A stretch of DNA of 28,056 bases from Haplomitrium mnioides (lineage: Eukaryota > Marchantiophyta > Haplomitriopsida > Calobryales), in contig JBNGIS010020158.1 in assembly GCA_049999725.1 (NCBI GenBank), forward strand, positions 1 through 28,056, given 5' to 3'. The translations under genes and the position numbers were made by a program. Shown piece after piece: positions 9,791 through 21,268 of the stretch (positions are counted from its first letter, which is position 1; each line of letters starts with the position of its first letter). The notes below the pieces were generated by a model. The model did no database searches. It was not told the DNA's origin and saw nothing but the letters and a program-made list of their open reading frames with translations.

Positions 9791-11530
9791 GCAAATATAA
9801 TTGCCAATTGTTTCTTCATCATGACCAACAAATGAAAGAAAGAACAAAACTTGCAAACCATCAAAGAAAATATTATACCAATGGTCAAAAATACTTGGGA
9901 ATTGTGATTGATGGCATTGATCAAAAGAAAACAACAATTCCACACTAGCTTCACTCTTAAAAAACATTGATAAAGATTGTTTGGTGGGTGTGCATGTTGT
10001 TGGTGCATTAATATTCAATCATGCTCTTTCTTCAAGGGTATTTTTAGTGTAATAAAACTTGAGAAGCTACTCTAATTTGACCATTTCAATGCTTAATAGA
10101 CTATTCTATGACTTTCAAGGGCCATTACATCTTATTTTGTGTCTTCAATTGGACAATACAACACAAGAGAATAAGATTTCCATCTTATTTAGATATCTTA
10201 GTCTCCTTATTGTTAATAATATTTTCCAAAACATCAAGGTAGGATTACTCATTGTCGACCACACTCACAATCAAATCAATCAAATGTTAACAAGATTCTC
10301 AAAATGTTTGTAGCATGCCAAAGCTTTGACAACTACAAGTCTTAGCAAAGTGCTACAATTGTCTTTTAATCCTAAACCACAAGTAACTCTTTTGAAAGAG
10401 ACTTGGGATTCCAAATTATTTCTACAACAACATCCCTCTCTAGTTTAAAGGATACATAATATTACCTTTAATCAACAATTCAAGTTCAAGTTGAGTGATT
10501 TGAAGGAAAAGATTTAGAGAAAACAATTTTCAACAGATGAATTTTGGCTACTTTTGGATGGTATTTGTCAGCTCAAGTGTCTACCTGAAGTGAACATAGA
10601 AATTTTAAATTCAACATTGATTCCTCTAAAGGTATAATATGAAATCAAATGATCTCAAAAGGAAGAAAGAGAGGTTGATTTGAAGAAAGTGGTCTTTGCA
10701 ATAAAGGACAACATAAGTGAAAATTGCTACAAGTTCTTTATAAATTTTGATATTCAATGGTGGAATGACCTTTTCCTTGCCCAACAAGAGATTTTGACTT
10801 AGATCTTTGAAAGAAAAGGATGAAGACTCAAAATATAATTTACCTTTCCACTTTGACAACCCTCAAATACTTAAAATAATTCTCAAAATGTTTGTCTAAG
10901 TTCTCAATGTGATGCTCAACAACCCTAAAAAGATGTTCCAATAGAATGTATATTTCATATACATTGAGCGATCTATAATAGAGGACCTATGTTGTGAGAA
11001 AGCACTATTTCACATCATTCTAGATTCGTGAACAAATTTGACAACCTACATGAGGTGAAAGCCAAAATCTTTATTTGTGTTGTTGCATCACTCATTCCAA
11101 ATAGCACACCGTTTTGGATTGCCAAAGTTCTCAAACTTTTGTTATTTGATAAGCAAGAACCTCCCAACCTAAAATAAACATGTGTTCAATGGTTTGCTTG
11201 TGAGGATAAGGATGTATTTTTTGGACAATACTTTTCAGAAAAACAGCAGCAACAAAATGGAAACACAAATCTAAGTTATATGTCTATGTACTTGATGTAA
11301 CACAAATCATGATTTTTTCTCTTGATTTTCTTCTCACACAAAAAAACCAATTGAGAAAAACCACTCTAGCTACCATTAAATCAAATTTGTTTGAGTACGA
11401 AAGACATAAAGCTATCAATCCCAACATGTTTGAAAGAGATTTAATCAACGTTATCAACACTAAAGCAGACCATGTTAATCTTCATGAATCTTCTGAAGTT
11501 GAATCCAAAGAAGTCGACACGAGTGACTAA

Positions 11531-12004
11531 AGCTATTTAGAAACCCTATTGTTTATTGTGTACTTTCAATTCATGTTGTAATTTTAAGTTTATTATTTTA
11601 TAAAGTACTTGAGAATGTTATCACGAAATTTCTTGAATTTATATGCCACCTTGAACTTTTAAGTGTATAACATTCCAAGTTCATTTTTATCTTATGTGAA
11701 TAAAACTTAAAAATTTAATCATAATTTTCATTTAGTTTGTGAAATGTTTTCTGATCCAAAATATAATTGTATTATTCCCTTCTTTGTTGGTTGCTAGAAG
11801 TGTTTAATGTTTTAGTATCGCTCAAGCCTCTGCTCAAATCAACTATTTAGTCCTTTTCTTGCAAGGACTTTAATGTAAAACTTGAAACCTTTAGCACGCT
11901 TTGACTTTGATGAAGAGTTTTGTACCCGTTTTACTCCTAGATTCTAATTTAGAAAACGAAATCGTAAGCGTACTTAAAGTTGGCTATAGAAAACCAAACC
12001 TTAA
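11531..12004. other. Transposase 3' flank, no gene
   Basis: AT-rich sequence directly after the transposase stop, with several AATAAA-like hexamers (for example AATAAAACTT near 11699). It is probably the 3' untranslated and terminator region. No coding signal is seen. Confidence 0.4.
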
Positions 12005-12883
12005 GAGCATCTAGACTTAGATCCAGATATCTGAACCCTATGTCTGCATAGACTATGATACGCAAGTCAAAACCTCATGCGCGCAAAAACTCTACTACAA
12101 AACTTAAATACTATGTTCAACATAGTCTTTGTTGTAAAGTGCTCAGATGTTAGACTTAGATTCCTATGCGTTCATAGACTTTGGTGTGGAAGTTGAAGCC
12201 TTCTACACGTATTGAGTCTAGCGCACAACTCTAAACCTTTTACATACAAAGACTTCTGTGTAGAACTTAGATTCTACACCACTAAAAGACTCTCTTGTAG
12301 AACTGTAAACCTTTTGTTTAAGAGACTCTAGTCCAAAACCTGGAGCTTGTTGCTTGTTTAAACTCTAAGGTAAATCTCTAAAGCCACTAGCCTAATTGAT
12401 TCTGAACTATGACTCCTTTGCGTACATGAATCTCTGAATTATGAAAGATTTTGAATTGCTTAAACCTTCTAAAATATGCTTACTTTAACCTTTGCACGTA
12501 TGAATTTTGAACTACAAAAGAAGCTTCTTTCTTTCTTGAGCTTCAAAATAGAGCTCTGAAATCCATGCAAGGTTTGGTTTTTGTTAGTTATTCTACCTCG
12601 TGATACCAAACTCATTTCTTTGACTTATGGTCCACTTGGTTTTTTTCCTCAAATTTTCTATTTTGTTTTCAAAAAAATAAGTTTTAAGTAGCACTATGTC
12701 TATGCGCGCATAGAGTTTGTGCAACCAAATTTATTTTAAAATAACTTATTCTCATATATGTTTCAATTTTTTGGCTTCAAAATGTAATCAATGAAAAATG
12801 CAAGTTTTTTGTGAAAACATACAATAATTTTGATACTTTTCATCGATTTTGAGATTTCCAATATCTTCATAAAAACAAAGAAT
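12005..12883. repeat. Right subterminal region with palindromic units, copy 1
   Basis: About 330 bases of diverged units (CTATGTCTGCATAGACT, TGCGTTCATAGACTTTGG, AACTTAGATTC linkers) resemble the left subterminal array. A perfect 16-base palindrome TCTATGCGCGCATAGA lies at 12699-12714. AT-rich sequence then runs to 12883, where the copia LTR begins. The right terminal repeat of copy 1 is not in the window. Confidence 0.55.
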
Positions 12884-13134
12884 TGTTATGATACATAGAG
12901 TAATATAGAACTAGGACTAGAAGCTACTTTACCTAATCTATCATTAGGTTACTAATCTATCATTAGTAAGCATGTTAAGCTAATCCTAATCCTAGACACA
13001 AACATGATTATCTATTGTATTCATTGAGATGAGATATGATATGAGAGGAGAGAAGAGAGGTGATTGCATTGCACACCATACCTTGAGCTAATGAGCCTAC
13101 TTGTTGTATTGTCTATCACAAATATCATTCAACA
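12884..13134 (+). repeat. 5' LTR of the copia element
   Basis: Begins TGTTATGATACATAGAG and ends CATTCAACA, 251 bases with TG and CA termini. It contains a short tandem duplication of CTAATCTATCATTAG (about 12934-12968). The only LTR copy in the window is this one, so insertion age cannot be estimated. Confidence 0.7.
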
Positions 13135-13147
13135 CGTTATCAGCACT
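13135..13147 (+). other. Putative primer-binding region
   Basis: CGTTATCAGCAC follows the LTR end directly. As I recall, a similar ACGTTATCAGCAC string follows the LTR in many plant copia elements. It does not match the classic initiator-Met primer site TGGTATCAGAGC exactly. Confidence 0.5.
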
Positions 13148-15943
13148 TTGCTAATTTCTATAAATTTTTTTTTTTTTTTCTCTTTTATAAGAGTTTCTAT
13201 ACTTTATATAGATTTTTTTCTATAAAATAAAAATTTTCTTTCCTTGATACACTCTATTCATTCTATTATATCTCCTATATATATCAAATTTTTCTTTTAG
13301 TTTTTCCCCTTGCCGGATCTATTATCTGTCTAAATTGAATAATTTATTATATTATATTATATTATATTACTTTGAGTTGATTCTCCAAGACAAGCAATCA
13401 AATTGCAAATTGCATCATTTGGAGACATAATTGGAGTCACACAAGGGAGGAATCGAGGTCGCCCACGCATTGCGACCCTGTGATAAGTTACATCAGATCG
13501 AAAGATGAACAATTGAAGAAGATCTATATCAAATCTGAGTTCTGGCAATTTTGGAGTTAGATCATGGGTTTCAGGAAATTTTTTTTCAAATTCATCAAGA
13601 GGATAAACCCAATTGAATTTCGAGCAGAATGCAACTTGAATCAATCAAATCGATTGAAAATTGAGGAAGAATTTTTCAGATTTCAAACGACTGAAATTTT
13701 GAGAAATTTACAGTCACGAAGTTCATTCATGGCAAAGCTCGGATACATCAACGTTTCAACATTGCTAAATCTGAAAGTTTGAAGCTGAAAAAAGTTCGAA
13801 AGTTCAATTGTGTGAAAGTTTAAAAACAAAGATTTCATTTGAACGATGAAACAATGCTAAATCACCATTTCAACATCGACTTATCGAAAGTTCAAAATGG
13901 TGAAAGTTGAAAGTTCGACAAGTTTTTTGAAGGAATCTTGAAACCTTGACATATCACTATTTTGGCAAAAGTTTGACTCAAGTTTTTTGAGTAAAAATTG
14001 AAAGTTCAAAAGGCTTTTCTAAGTGTTCATATCTGTGCTTTATAGCTATTTCAAAAACTTTTATTATAAAACATTGAAAGTTCGAAATAGATTACTAGGT
14101 CGAATTGAAAGTTTGTAGTTGAAAAGGCTTATTTTGAGGCAAAATAGTGATATATCTCTATTTTAAATTTTTTTTATTATAAAATATTGAAAGTTCAAAA
14201 TGCTTTTTGGTGAATCATGAAAGTTTGAAAAGCTTCAAAAGAAGTCAATGAAACAACTCTAAATTGTCATTTCGGTAATTTGCGGAAATTTAAAAAAAAA
14301 AAGAAAATATAAAACTAGTCTAGCTCGAAGGGGAAACTACCCCTATAGTTGAATTGGAAAGCACCAAGTGTTGAATGCCAATTGGAGATGCTAGAGCCAA
14401 ACCCCACCCCAAGATGCAAGGAGTGAGGAGGTCTCTTATAGTAACCATTGAAGAAGAATTCAATGAAAGCCTTTTATACATATATCAGTTTTCGACAATT
14501 CACTTATGGGACTAAACGAAAGTCCCTCGTAAAGCAGCGTCTGTCGTGGTACCAGACCTTGGTTCCAAAGCACGGGATGAATTCCCGAACCTATTAAATT
14601 CGCCAAACCTATAAGATTTTTGTCGAGCGTCCACTAAGTTTGATGAAGCTATCAATTATTGTCCGAGCCTCTGCTAAGTCTTTGCCAAAGCACCAAATTG
14701 CTCTCGGGCATGATTGGACTACCGAACCTAACAGTTCAAAGAGCAAGGAAGATCAGCTTGTGAAAATTGAGATAAACACATCAAATCGACCATATTTTTC
14801 GATTTTGAACACACAAACCTGATTGCCTACTCTGGGTGAATAGTTTGAGCTATCAAGTGCAATGTTTGGTGGAAAATTGACTACAAACTAAGAGTTTACT
14901 TTTCCGATTCATAGAAGCTGAACATCCTAACATTTGTGTTATGTTCCTAACTTCTTCAAAATCTAGAAATAAGAAAATATCATAATGTTTGAAGTCTAAC
15001 AATGCCAAAACTTTATTCTTGGATCTATAGCTAAGAATTCAATCATGTACAACTACTATTCTGATTGATCAACCATATAGTTGATTCATACATTCAAATT
15101 AATACATCAAATCATCTATTTTTGAAACATTGAGAGCATCTATCTCTTATATTGGAATCAGAATATATCATCAAAATTTTTTAAAACAGATCTACATTTT
15201 TGTACAACCATATCAGATTCTTCAATACTCTATTTTTACAAAAACACAAAACTTGATACTCAGATCAGAATAACATTGAGCATAAAATTTTTGAGCTATA
15301 GTAGATGACATTTTACAATAACCATAATTTATTCTCTACATATGCACAAAATTGAGAATAATTGTTTGTAAAATTCAGAATATAGAATCTACAAAATTGA
15401 TTCTATACATAGTGTATAAGTTTAAATTTATTAGTTGGCTCATACTTTTGAACAAATCAGAGCATCCTAATTGCCACAACTAATCCATAGGGTTTACAAC
15501 TATATACCACACCATCTCAACTCTCAAACTCACCATTTTCTTAGAAATACAACTTCATATATTCTAATAAAATAGTATAGGTCAATGTTACATATTCTAG
15601 AGATCTCATTCAGTTTCAATAGCCTATAGTTGCAAGGAGAACAAAGTTTTACTACCAGATTCTTTTGGTGATATCAAAATAGCTTCAAGTATTTGCACCA
15701 ACATATATTTTCAAATATACAGAGTCAACCCCTTGCCTACAACAAGAAGAAGAGGAAAGTATATTCTATAACAACTTTGTTATCTATTTCTATTACAGAT
15801 CTATAAGAATTCAAATAATAGAAAAAAGATAAAAGCATTCTATCATTTATTAATCAAAACTCTTTTAGTTCTTGAATATATAGAATCCTTTAAGAAATCT
15901 GTTTTCTATTTCTTCAACTTTGTTCATATTAGCATTCTCAGGG
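13148..15943 (+). other. Unusually long copia leader, no gene recognised
   Basis: About 2.8 kb between the primer-binding region and gag. It begins with AT-rich DNA including an ATATT microsatellite (about 13344-13369). Short open frames on both strands (13357-13644 and 13564-13782) have no recognisable domain. A repeat-like stretch at about 13760-14240 follows, full of TGAAAGTTCGAAA variants. After that is non-coding sequence including a GC-richer block (14330-14720) and an AT-rich block (14830-15900). It may be a genuine long leader or may hide another decayed insertion. Confidence 0.45.
13760..14240 (+). repeat. GAAAGTTCGAAA-type repeat cluster in the copia leader
   Basis: About ten copies of TGAAAGTTYGAAA or close variants in 480 bases. 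The 17-mer AAAGTTCGAAAGTTCAA at 13791-13807 is identical to one at 24300-24316 inside the unrelated-looking 2.96-kb insertion. Confidence 0.6.
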
Positions 15944-17143
15944 ATGGGAAAGCTAAGCTTTAAAAGCTTGACTATAGAAAGAGAAAGTTACCTCTCTAGG
16001 TCACTTGATGCTGCAACTCACCTTGTTTCCAAAGGTTTGGAAACAACTATCCTCACAGATGAGGATATCAATGCTCAGCAGAAAGCACAAGCACTGGTGT
16101 TTATTAGACACCATCTATCTGATCCTCTGAAACTGCAATACTTAAATGAGAGTAATCCCATATTGTAGTGCGACAGCTTAAAAGAGCGTTTTGACCACAC
16201 TAAGACAATCTATCTGCCAAAAGCAAGGCATGATTGGGTAAATCTGAGAGTTCAGGATTTTACAACAATATTCAAATATAACAATAAACATTTCAGAATT
16301 ATAAGTCAATTAACTCTCTATGGACATCCTGTTTCAGAAGAGGAACAAATTGAGAAAACATTGTCAACTTTTCATCCTACCAATATGATCTTGTTTGCAC
16401 AATACAAGAATATGAACTTCAGAAGGTCAATTGAATTGATTGCATATTTGCTGTTGGCAAAAAACCACCAATATTTACTTCTGAAAAATTCAAAGACCAG
16501 ACCTCCTAGAACTCTGCCAATATCTCAACCACTTATAGTGAATTACAGTAAACCAATTAATAATAGAAGAAAGCCACGACAAAGAACCAGATTTGGTTCC
16601 AATATGCAAGCCTCAAATAGGGGAAAAGCCCCAATAACTGGAATGTATAATAATCAATTTAGGGGGGGAGGCAGAGGTAGGAGCTCTGCAGGAAAATCGT
16701 TTCCAAGAGGATAGAGAGGTGGCAGACCTCAAAACAAAGGACGAAATATCCCATCTACAAGTAATACAAGAGGCTCAACTATCTATACCAAATGTGGTAC
16801 CATGGGCCATACTCAGAAAATATGCAAAATTCTAGCACATTTGGTTGTACTATATGCAAAAAACTAGAGTAAATAGAATATTATAGAGAATCATGGAGTG
16901 TTCATGAAACAAACAGATATACTCAATGATTATGTTGATAAAGATGATGATCTCCCTGTTCCAGAAAATCATATGTTATAGTGTATATCTGCAATTCCTA
17001 AATTGGATGACATTAATACATGTATAATTGATAATGGCAGCACTCACACTATATTGAAGTGTAGATTCTTCTTTACAAATATTACACCCTCAAGTCAAAA
17101 TGTGACAAGAATTATGGGCAGTAACCAGATAGAAGAAAGACAA
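15944..17143 (+). pseudogene. Copia gag and start of pol, truncated
   Basis: One frame runs from ATG 15944 (MGKLSFKSLTIERESY) to the breakpoint, interrupted by several stops but with no frameshift seen. The gag core has RSLDAATHLVSKGLETTI, FIRHHLSDPLKLQYLNESNP, SLKERFDHTKTIYLPKARHD and LSTFHPTNMILF, typical of plant copia gag of the UBN2 type. Stops include TAG at 16166-16168, where LW is expected (TGG to TAG), and TAG at 16712-16714. A basic Gly/Arg-rich region precedes a zinc knuckle TKCGTMGHTQKIC near 16790, whose first Cys is now Tyr. The protease motif is IIDNGSTHTIL near 17026. Gag packages the RNA in virus-like particles; the protease would process the polyprotein. Integrase and reverse transcriptase are outside the window. 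Confidence 0.82.
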
Positions 17144-17193
17144 TAGCCGCTACTTTGAACCAGGAACTGCTACTGAGTTCCTACTTCACTTGG
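17144..17193 (+). repeat. Left terminal inverted repeat, copy 2
   Basis: Begins AGCCGCTACTTTGAACC and ends in CTACTTCACTTGG, with two GCTACT repeats. It aligns to the reverse complement of 4540-4589 over 50 bases. Sequence left of it is in-frame copia (IMGSNQIEER), so the edge is sharp to within about three bases. Confidence 0.82.
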
Positions 17194-17514
17194 TAGTCGC
17201 AAATATTTTTTGTGATTTGGTATTGAAAAACATCAATTTTACGTTTGTGATATTTTTTTCACAAAGAAAATCGTTTTTTAGAAATACGATTTTGTATTTT
17301 CCATTGAGATTATATTTTAAAATTTTATTTATAATAAACACCCTAGAAAACAAGCATTTTTGTTGTTGAAAAATATTTGGTTAAACCCTCACACTATTGT
17401 GAATACACTAAATTCATCCCAAAAAAAAAACCTATATCTTTTTATGAAAACAAATTATATGCAAACGTGAATGTTTAGTCGCGTACGGACTTTGAACCAT
17501 ACTAGCAGCGTCGT
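17194..17514 (+). repeat. Left subterminal region, copy 2
   Basis: AT-rich non-coding DNA aligned to 4200-4539 in reverse complement. It has no gap here and so shows what the 100 N of the derivative should hold. Confidence 0.65.
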
Positions 17515-17960
17515 AGTTGTAAAATCCTAAGCAAGCATAGATTCCAAACTAGAATCCTAAAGCTCATGCACCCAAAGACTCCGGATAAGAATTCTAAAGC
17601 CTTTGTGTGCAAGGACTCTGAGCGAGAACATTAAGGCTATGCACGGATAGACTTTGAATGAGAACTCTAAAGCTTATGTGTGCCTAGACTCTAAACAAGA
17701 ACCCTAAAGCTTATGGATTCCTAGACTCTAAACAAGAACTCTAAAGTCTATGCATGTATAGACTTTGAACGAGAACCCTGTAGCTTAAGCGTATAGGGAC
17801 TCTGAACAAGAACCTTAAAGCTTATATGCGCAAAGACTCCAAACGAGAACTAGAAAGCTTATGTGTGCATAGACTCTAAACCAGAACGTAAAGCTTATGT
17901 GGCCATAGATTGCTAGAGCTCTTGTGCGCATGGACTCCAAACCCATGTACACATGGACTC
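17515..17960. repeat. Subterminal 37-bp palindromic array, copy 2
   Basis: Around a dozen units follow the pattern AAAGCTTATGTGTGCCTAGACT plus CTAAACAAGAACCCT, period about 37 bases. Each unit has an inverted core (CTATGCATGTATAG at about 17748). It is the counterpart of 3835-4190. The position next to the terminal repeat is where some DNA transposons keep transposase-binding sites. Confidence 0.78.
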
Positions 17961-18748
17961 CAAACCATTCTTAGACTAGCAATTGACTTCAAACCATTCT
18001 TAGGTACACCAAATTGAATCATGATGAAAAGACTTGAAATGGATTGGGAGTGCAATAAGTTGAAACTTTGGCAAATAAAACTTTGTAAAAGAAATACTTT
18101 ATTGATAAAACAATTTGTCAAAACAGATGCTCCGGCTCTATCCTCCTCGGGAGGAATTGTCTCATCTAAATCCAAAGGTTGAGCATCTGTAGCCACTAGA
18201 GAGTCTTGTCGAGACTTTCCAGTACAAGATATTGCGACAAAATCACCAGTAGCACTTGCAGTACCATGAGAAACAGGTTCCTTGTGGTATGCATAGACTA
18301 TCTATGACTCACTCACATCAGATGGCAAGGAAGCCATTGTCAAAACTCTCTGAGGAATGTAGACAAACTGACGTCTATCATATTCCACCACGATGCAGTT
18401 TCGCATCAGCTTTAAAGCACAAACAAGGCCTGTGCTAGACAAAGAACAAAGATCTAAGATCCAATCCTGCTCTATTGACAAATGGTTGATGAAAATTTGT
18501 AAAGAGCATAGAGCCTTTGATAAACATTGACAAGAGCATCATCTTCTGGATGTTTAAGTTATGAAAAAATCAGAGGACAACTAAAAACACTACGGATTAT
18601 TTGCCCAAGTAGTCCAATCGTAAGAGTAGGTTGCAAATTAAAAAGCCTCATGCTCCTCTTTCCTTCTTTCGTCCAGTAGCTCATAGTCCAATATTTGTGG
18701 GCATGTGCATTTTTGGGACCACCAAAATGATGAATGTTTCTTTTGTCC

Positions 18749-18845
18749 CTATAAAAAGAAAAACAGACAAATTAAACATTGTAACCAAAGTGCACAAAAA
18801 GTAAAAAAGAGAAATTAAAAACTAAAAAATCAAAAAAGAACTTAC
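18749..18845 (-). other. Methyltransferase intron 3, copy 2
   Basis: Minus-strand GTAAGTTCTTTTTTG to TTTTTCTTTTTATAG, 97 bases. It separates the DIPY exon from the motif I exon and matches 877-950 in copy 1. Confidence 0.72.
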
Positions 18846-19403
18846 CAGATACTGTGGTCGATTGCACAGCAAACTTCTAAAAGGGCATCCTCAATGATGC
18901 CAAATTGTTGCAACAAATGTATAATAACAGAAGACCAAAAATCTGACATTGTGATTGTTGCAAAAGATGAAACGATATAACAAATGTCATCTTTTGAAAA
19001 TGGTTCAGAATTGTCATGCTTACATTTCTTAAGGTTGTAATTGTAAGGAATATCCGTAATAGCCAAAGTGAAACACCTAGGTTTCACCAAGCCTTTCAAC
19101 TGTCGAATGTTGGCCTCCCCGTGGATTTGCTAAAATGCCACGATGAGACCATCAACATATGACAGTAACTCCTCGTCCTCGTCTCTCACAACTCCTTCAG
19201 TTGTAAGAGATGCATCATTGCTTTGCTGCCTTGATTTCCACTCTCTAGCTTTTTGGCAATGAAGAAGAAAAGCTGGAGGATAAGAAACGAGAGTGGGAGC
19301 CTGGTCTTGATCTTCTAGGGCTTCTTGGACCCATGATCATTTTTAGCCTTTTGAAGCTGCTGTCAATTTTTTTTGCCAATTCATGTTTGAATGTTTTGTC
19401 CTC

Positions 19404-19796
19404 CTACATATAGTATAAACAAAAAAAATATTGGAAGACAAAAAAAAAATTAAATACCAGAGAGAGACACTGAATTCCATGCGTGCATGGACTTCATAGT
19501 CCTTGCGCGGTTGAACTGTAAAGTCCAGGCCTTTGGACTAAGAAGTCCATGTGCGCATTGACTTTGAAGTCCATACGCGCATGGATTCGCTGACTAGGCA
19601 CTTTTGGACTTCGCAATCCAAGCGCGAAAGGACTTCGAAGTCCATGTACGCATAGACTGCAAAGGCAAGATGCACTTGGATAGCAAAGTCCATGCGCGCA
19701 TAGACCCTAAACATATTTTATCAAAAACAAAGACAACTTAGAGTAAATTCACTACAACTCCAAAGAAATGAATGTGGTGTGAAAAAAAGAACTTAC
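19404..19796 (-). other. Methyltransferase intron 2, copy 2, with palindrome array
   Basis: Donor GTAAGTTCTTTTTTTCAC at the right edge, acceptor ACTATATGTAG/GAGG at the left. The 393-base intron is largely filled by palindromic units (19476-19712). The equivalent intron of copy 1 also carries an array, at 1588-1925. Confidence 0.7.
19476..19712. repeat. Palindromic array in intron 2
   Basis: Units at about 30-base spacing. The first (19476-19491) is the perfect 16-base palindrome TCCATGCGCGCATGGA. Later units keep the core GCGCGCAT or GCGCATGGAC with variable arms. Confidence 0.78.
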
Positions 19797-21069
19797 CAAA
19801 AGCTTCTCGAAGCTTGAATCGAAAGCAGCCATCTTGGACTCCTCAATGTGGAGAGGGTACTCCTCTCTTGCTTCCTCCCAAGTGATGCCATAAACCTTTG
19901 AACAAAAACTTTTAGCCATAATTGCCAAAACTTTATGTCTTTCTGCCTTTCAAGACATTTCGTCCATTGAAAACTCTTCGGCTTCCACCCGCTTCAAAAC
20001 TGAAAATTTTTACTTCGTCAAGAAGACCCTGAAGGGACCTCCAAGGTGTCCACTTCATGTCCTCTATTCTCATAGATCCCTTAGCCTTCGGCTTTTGGCC
20101 CGTGACCGTATTCTTCTCCTACATTGAAAATATGCTATGTTGTAGATCCCAGAGCTCACCACTTTTGAATGCCAGTTGGAACTAGTTGTCTTGAGAAGTT
20201 ACTATCTTCTCAAGTGTTGACTTGGGCTTTATCTCCAAGGTTTCCAACACTAGTTCTCTTTTCAAATTTTTGGATGACACCATCCCCCTTTCCACAAGTC
20301 TTTGATGCCAATATTTGACCTTTTGAATAGAGGTCATTTCCAGCCTGTACCTCTGGTTGTAATTGTCTTCTATTGCAAAAATGTGGGTCTTTGTTGGTGT
20401 AAGGCTCACGTACACATAATAGCTGCAGAGCGATAATGCAGGATTCTTCGCTCCGTATTTTGTGATCAATAGTTGCCTTGCTGCAGCACTATGATTGCCT
20501 CTTGCAATCTTGTAGCGATACTTGTCAGGGTTCCTAATATCAAACTTTGACTTGTCCTTCAACCCACACTTTGGGTCAATAACAACGATGAAGAAACTAT
20601 GCGCATATTTGTTTGTGAGCATTCTTTGAGTTAGAAGCTCAACGAAATCTTTATTTAGCCTTCTAGTCTAGAAAGGCCCCCAATTGTCCATTCCAGATTT
20701 TGGCAAATTCAAGTTCTCCAACCTAATAGTGATTGTTTCTTCGCGGACTCTGCATCGCTAGATTGCAGACTACCTGATTTTGTTTTTTTCTTCCTCAGAC
20801 ATTGTCTGAGGAACTACTTGCTCCTGTTCCTAGAAAGTTCATAACCCCTTGTGGGATTTCTTTTTTTGCTCTTGATGTTGAAGCTTGAATTGGCTCCAGC
20901 TTTGATTCTTGCCCTGAGTTGCTTGGTAATAAAGACAAAAGTGCAGCAGAAGATGACCTTGCTATAGATTCTAAGAGGGCTGGCCCCTCCTCAATGACTC
21001 GTGCTGGAATAGTTTTTTTCTTTTTGGTTGCTGGTTTCATTTTTTTTTTTAGCCTCAACTGGCTCAACC

Positions 21070-21091
21070 TTTTTTTTTTTTTTTTTTTTTT
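21070..21091. repeat. Poly-T tract, 22 bases, within the Lys-rich linker
   Basis: On the minus strand this reads as a run of Lys codons in the methyltransferase gene (RKRKK in copy 1, KKKKKKKR here). It is a likely site of slippage, so the length and frame are unreliable. Confidence 0.85.
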
Positions 21092-21268
21092 CTGAGCAGA
21101 AGGGCCTCCCGAGTGAATTGAAAATGTTTCCACGCTCGGATGTGGCATTAGCTATTGAATATTAACACCCTACTTGGGCTTCAAAATTTTGATATGGATG
21201 ACCAATTTAATAAAGTTGCGTTTGACGTGCTTCACGTCTTTGCAACCACTGACTAAATCCGTCAAAAA

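Larger units (their letters stand above)
7260..11530 (+). pseudogene. DUF7869-type transposase, copy 1, full-length but broken
   Basis: A decayed gene covering all parts of the putative transposase. The N-terminal part is acidic and Ser-rich (7686-7931: FVQNTKSIELDECFNFGDDG, SPLAPLKQQ). Next is a Cys-containing segment (8290-8500), then the exon end at 8933. An 857-bp intron (8934-9790) follows. The catalytic core has GQKYLGIVIDGIDQKKT (first Asp codon 9910-9912), CLVGVHVVGALI, SNLTISMLNRLFYDF, QLDNTTQENK (second Asp 10152-10154) and VDHTHNQINQ near 10257. This last motif should read VGHTHDQIDQ, so both the Gly and the late Asp are lost. The C-terminal part aligns to 1926-3128 and ends LTQKNQLRKTTLATIKS, closing at TAA 11528-11530 after EVDTSD. 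Stops and frameshifts occur throughout. The start codon is uncertain; homology to copy 2 begins near 7430. Confidence 0.7.
29..12883 (+). mobile_element. Large DNA transposon, copy 1 (methyltransferase plus transposase), interrupted
   Basis: This block is colinear with copy 2 (17144-27986). It has a minus-strand methyltransferase gene (228-6745), a divergent promoter (about 6.9-7.1 kb) and a plus-strand transposase gene (7260-11530), followed by 3' flank with a palindrome array. Its own left end is missing, because position 28 is the end of a different element. Its right end lies beyond the copia insertion at 12884. A deleted relative occupies 1925-4589, and a 100-N gap falls in the divergent promoter. 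Positions 29-227 are AT-rich flank and 3' untranslated sequence with nothing recognisable. Layout and homology are read directly from the sequence; the statement that this is one mobile unit is inferred from colinearity of two copies. Confidence 0.75.
12884..17143 (+). mobile_element. Ty1/copia-type LTR retrotransposon, 3' part cut off
   Basis: The element starts with a TG...CA LTR (12884-13134), then a primer-binding region, a 2.8-kb leader, gag, a zinc knuckle and the start of the protease domain. It stops in mid-gene at 17143, where transposon copy 2 begins. The remainder, including the 3' LTR, should lie beyond the right end of copy 2, outside the window. The five bases before the LTR are AGAAT, the expected half of a target duplication. 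It inserted into the right flank of transposon copy 1, and copy 2 later inserted into it. Confidence 0.8.

Noticed and set aside
13357-13644. Minus-strand open frame of 95 codons in the copia leader
   Set aside because: No recognisable domain, antisense to the element, and overlapped by an equally featureless plus-strand frame at 13564-13782.
17515-17960. Array resembling a CRISPR (regular repeats with spacers)
   Set aside because: Repeats are degenerate, the spacing sequences are themselves repeated, the context is a eukaryotic transposon with introns, and there are no cas genes.
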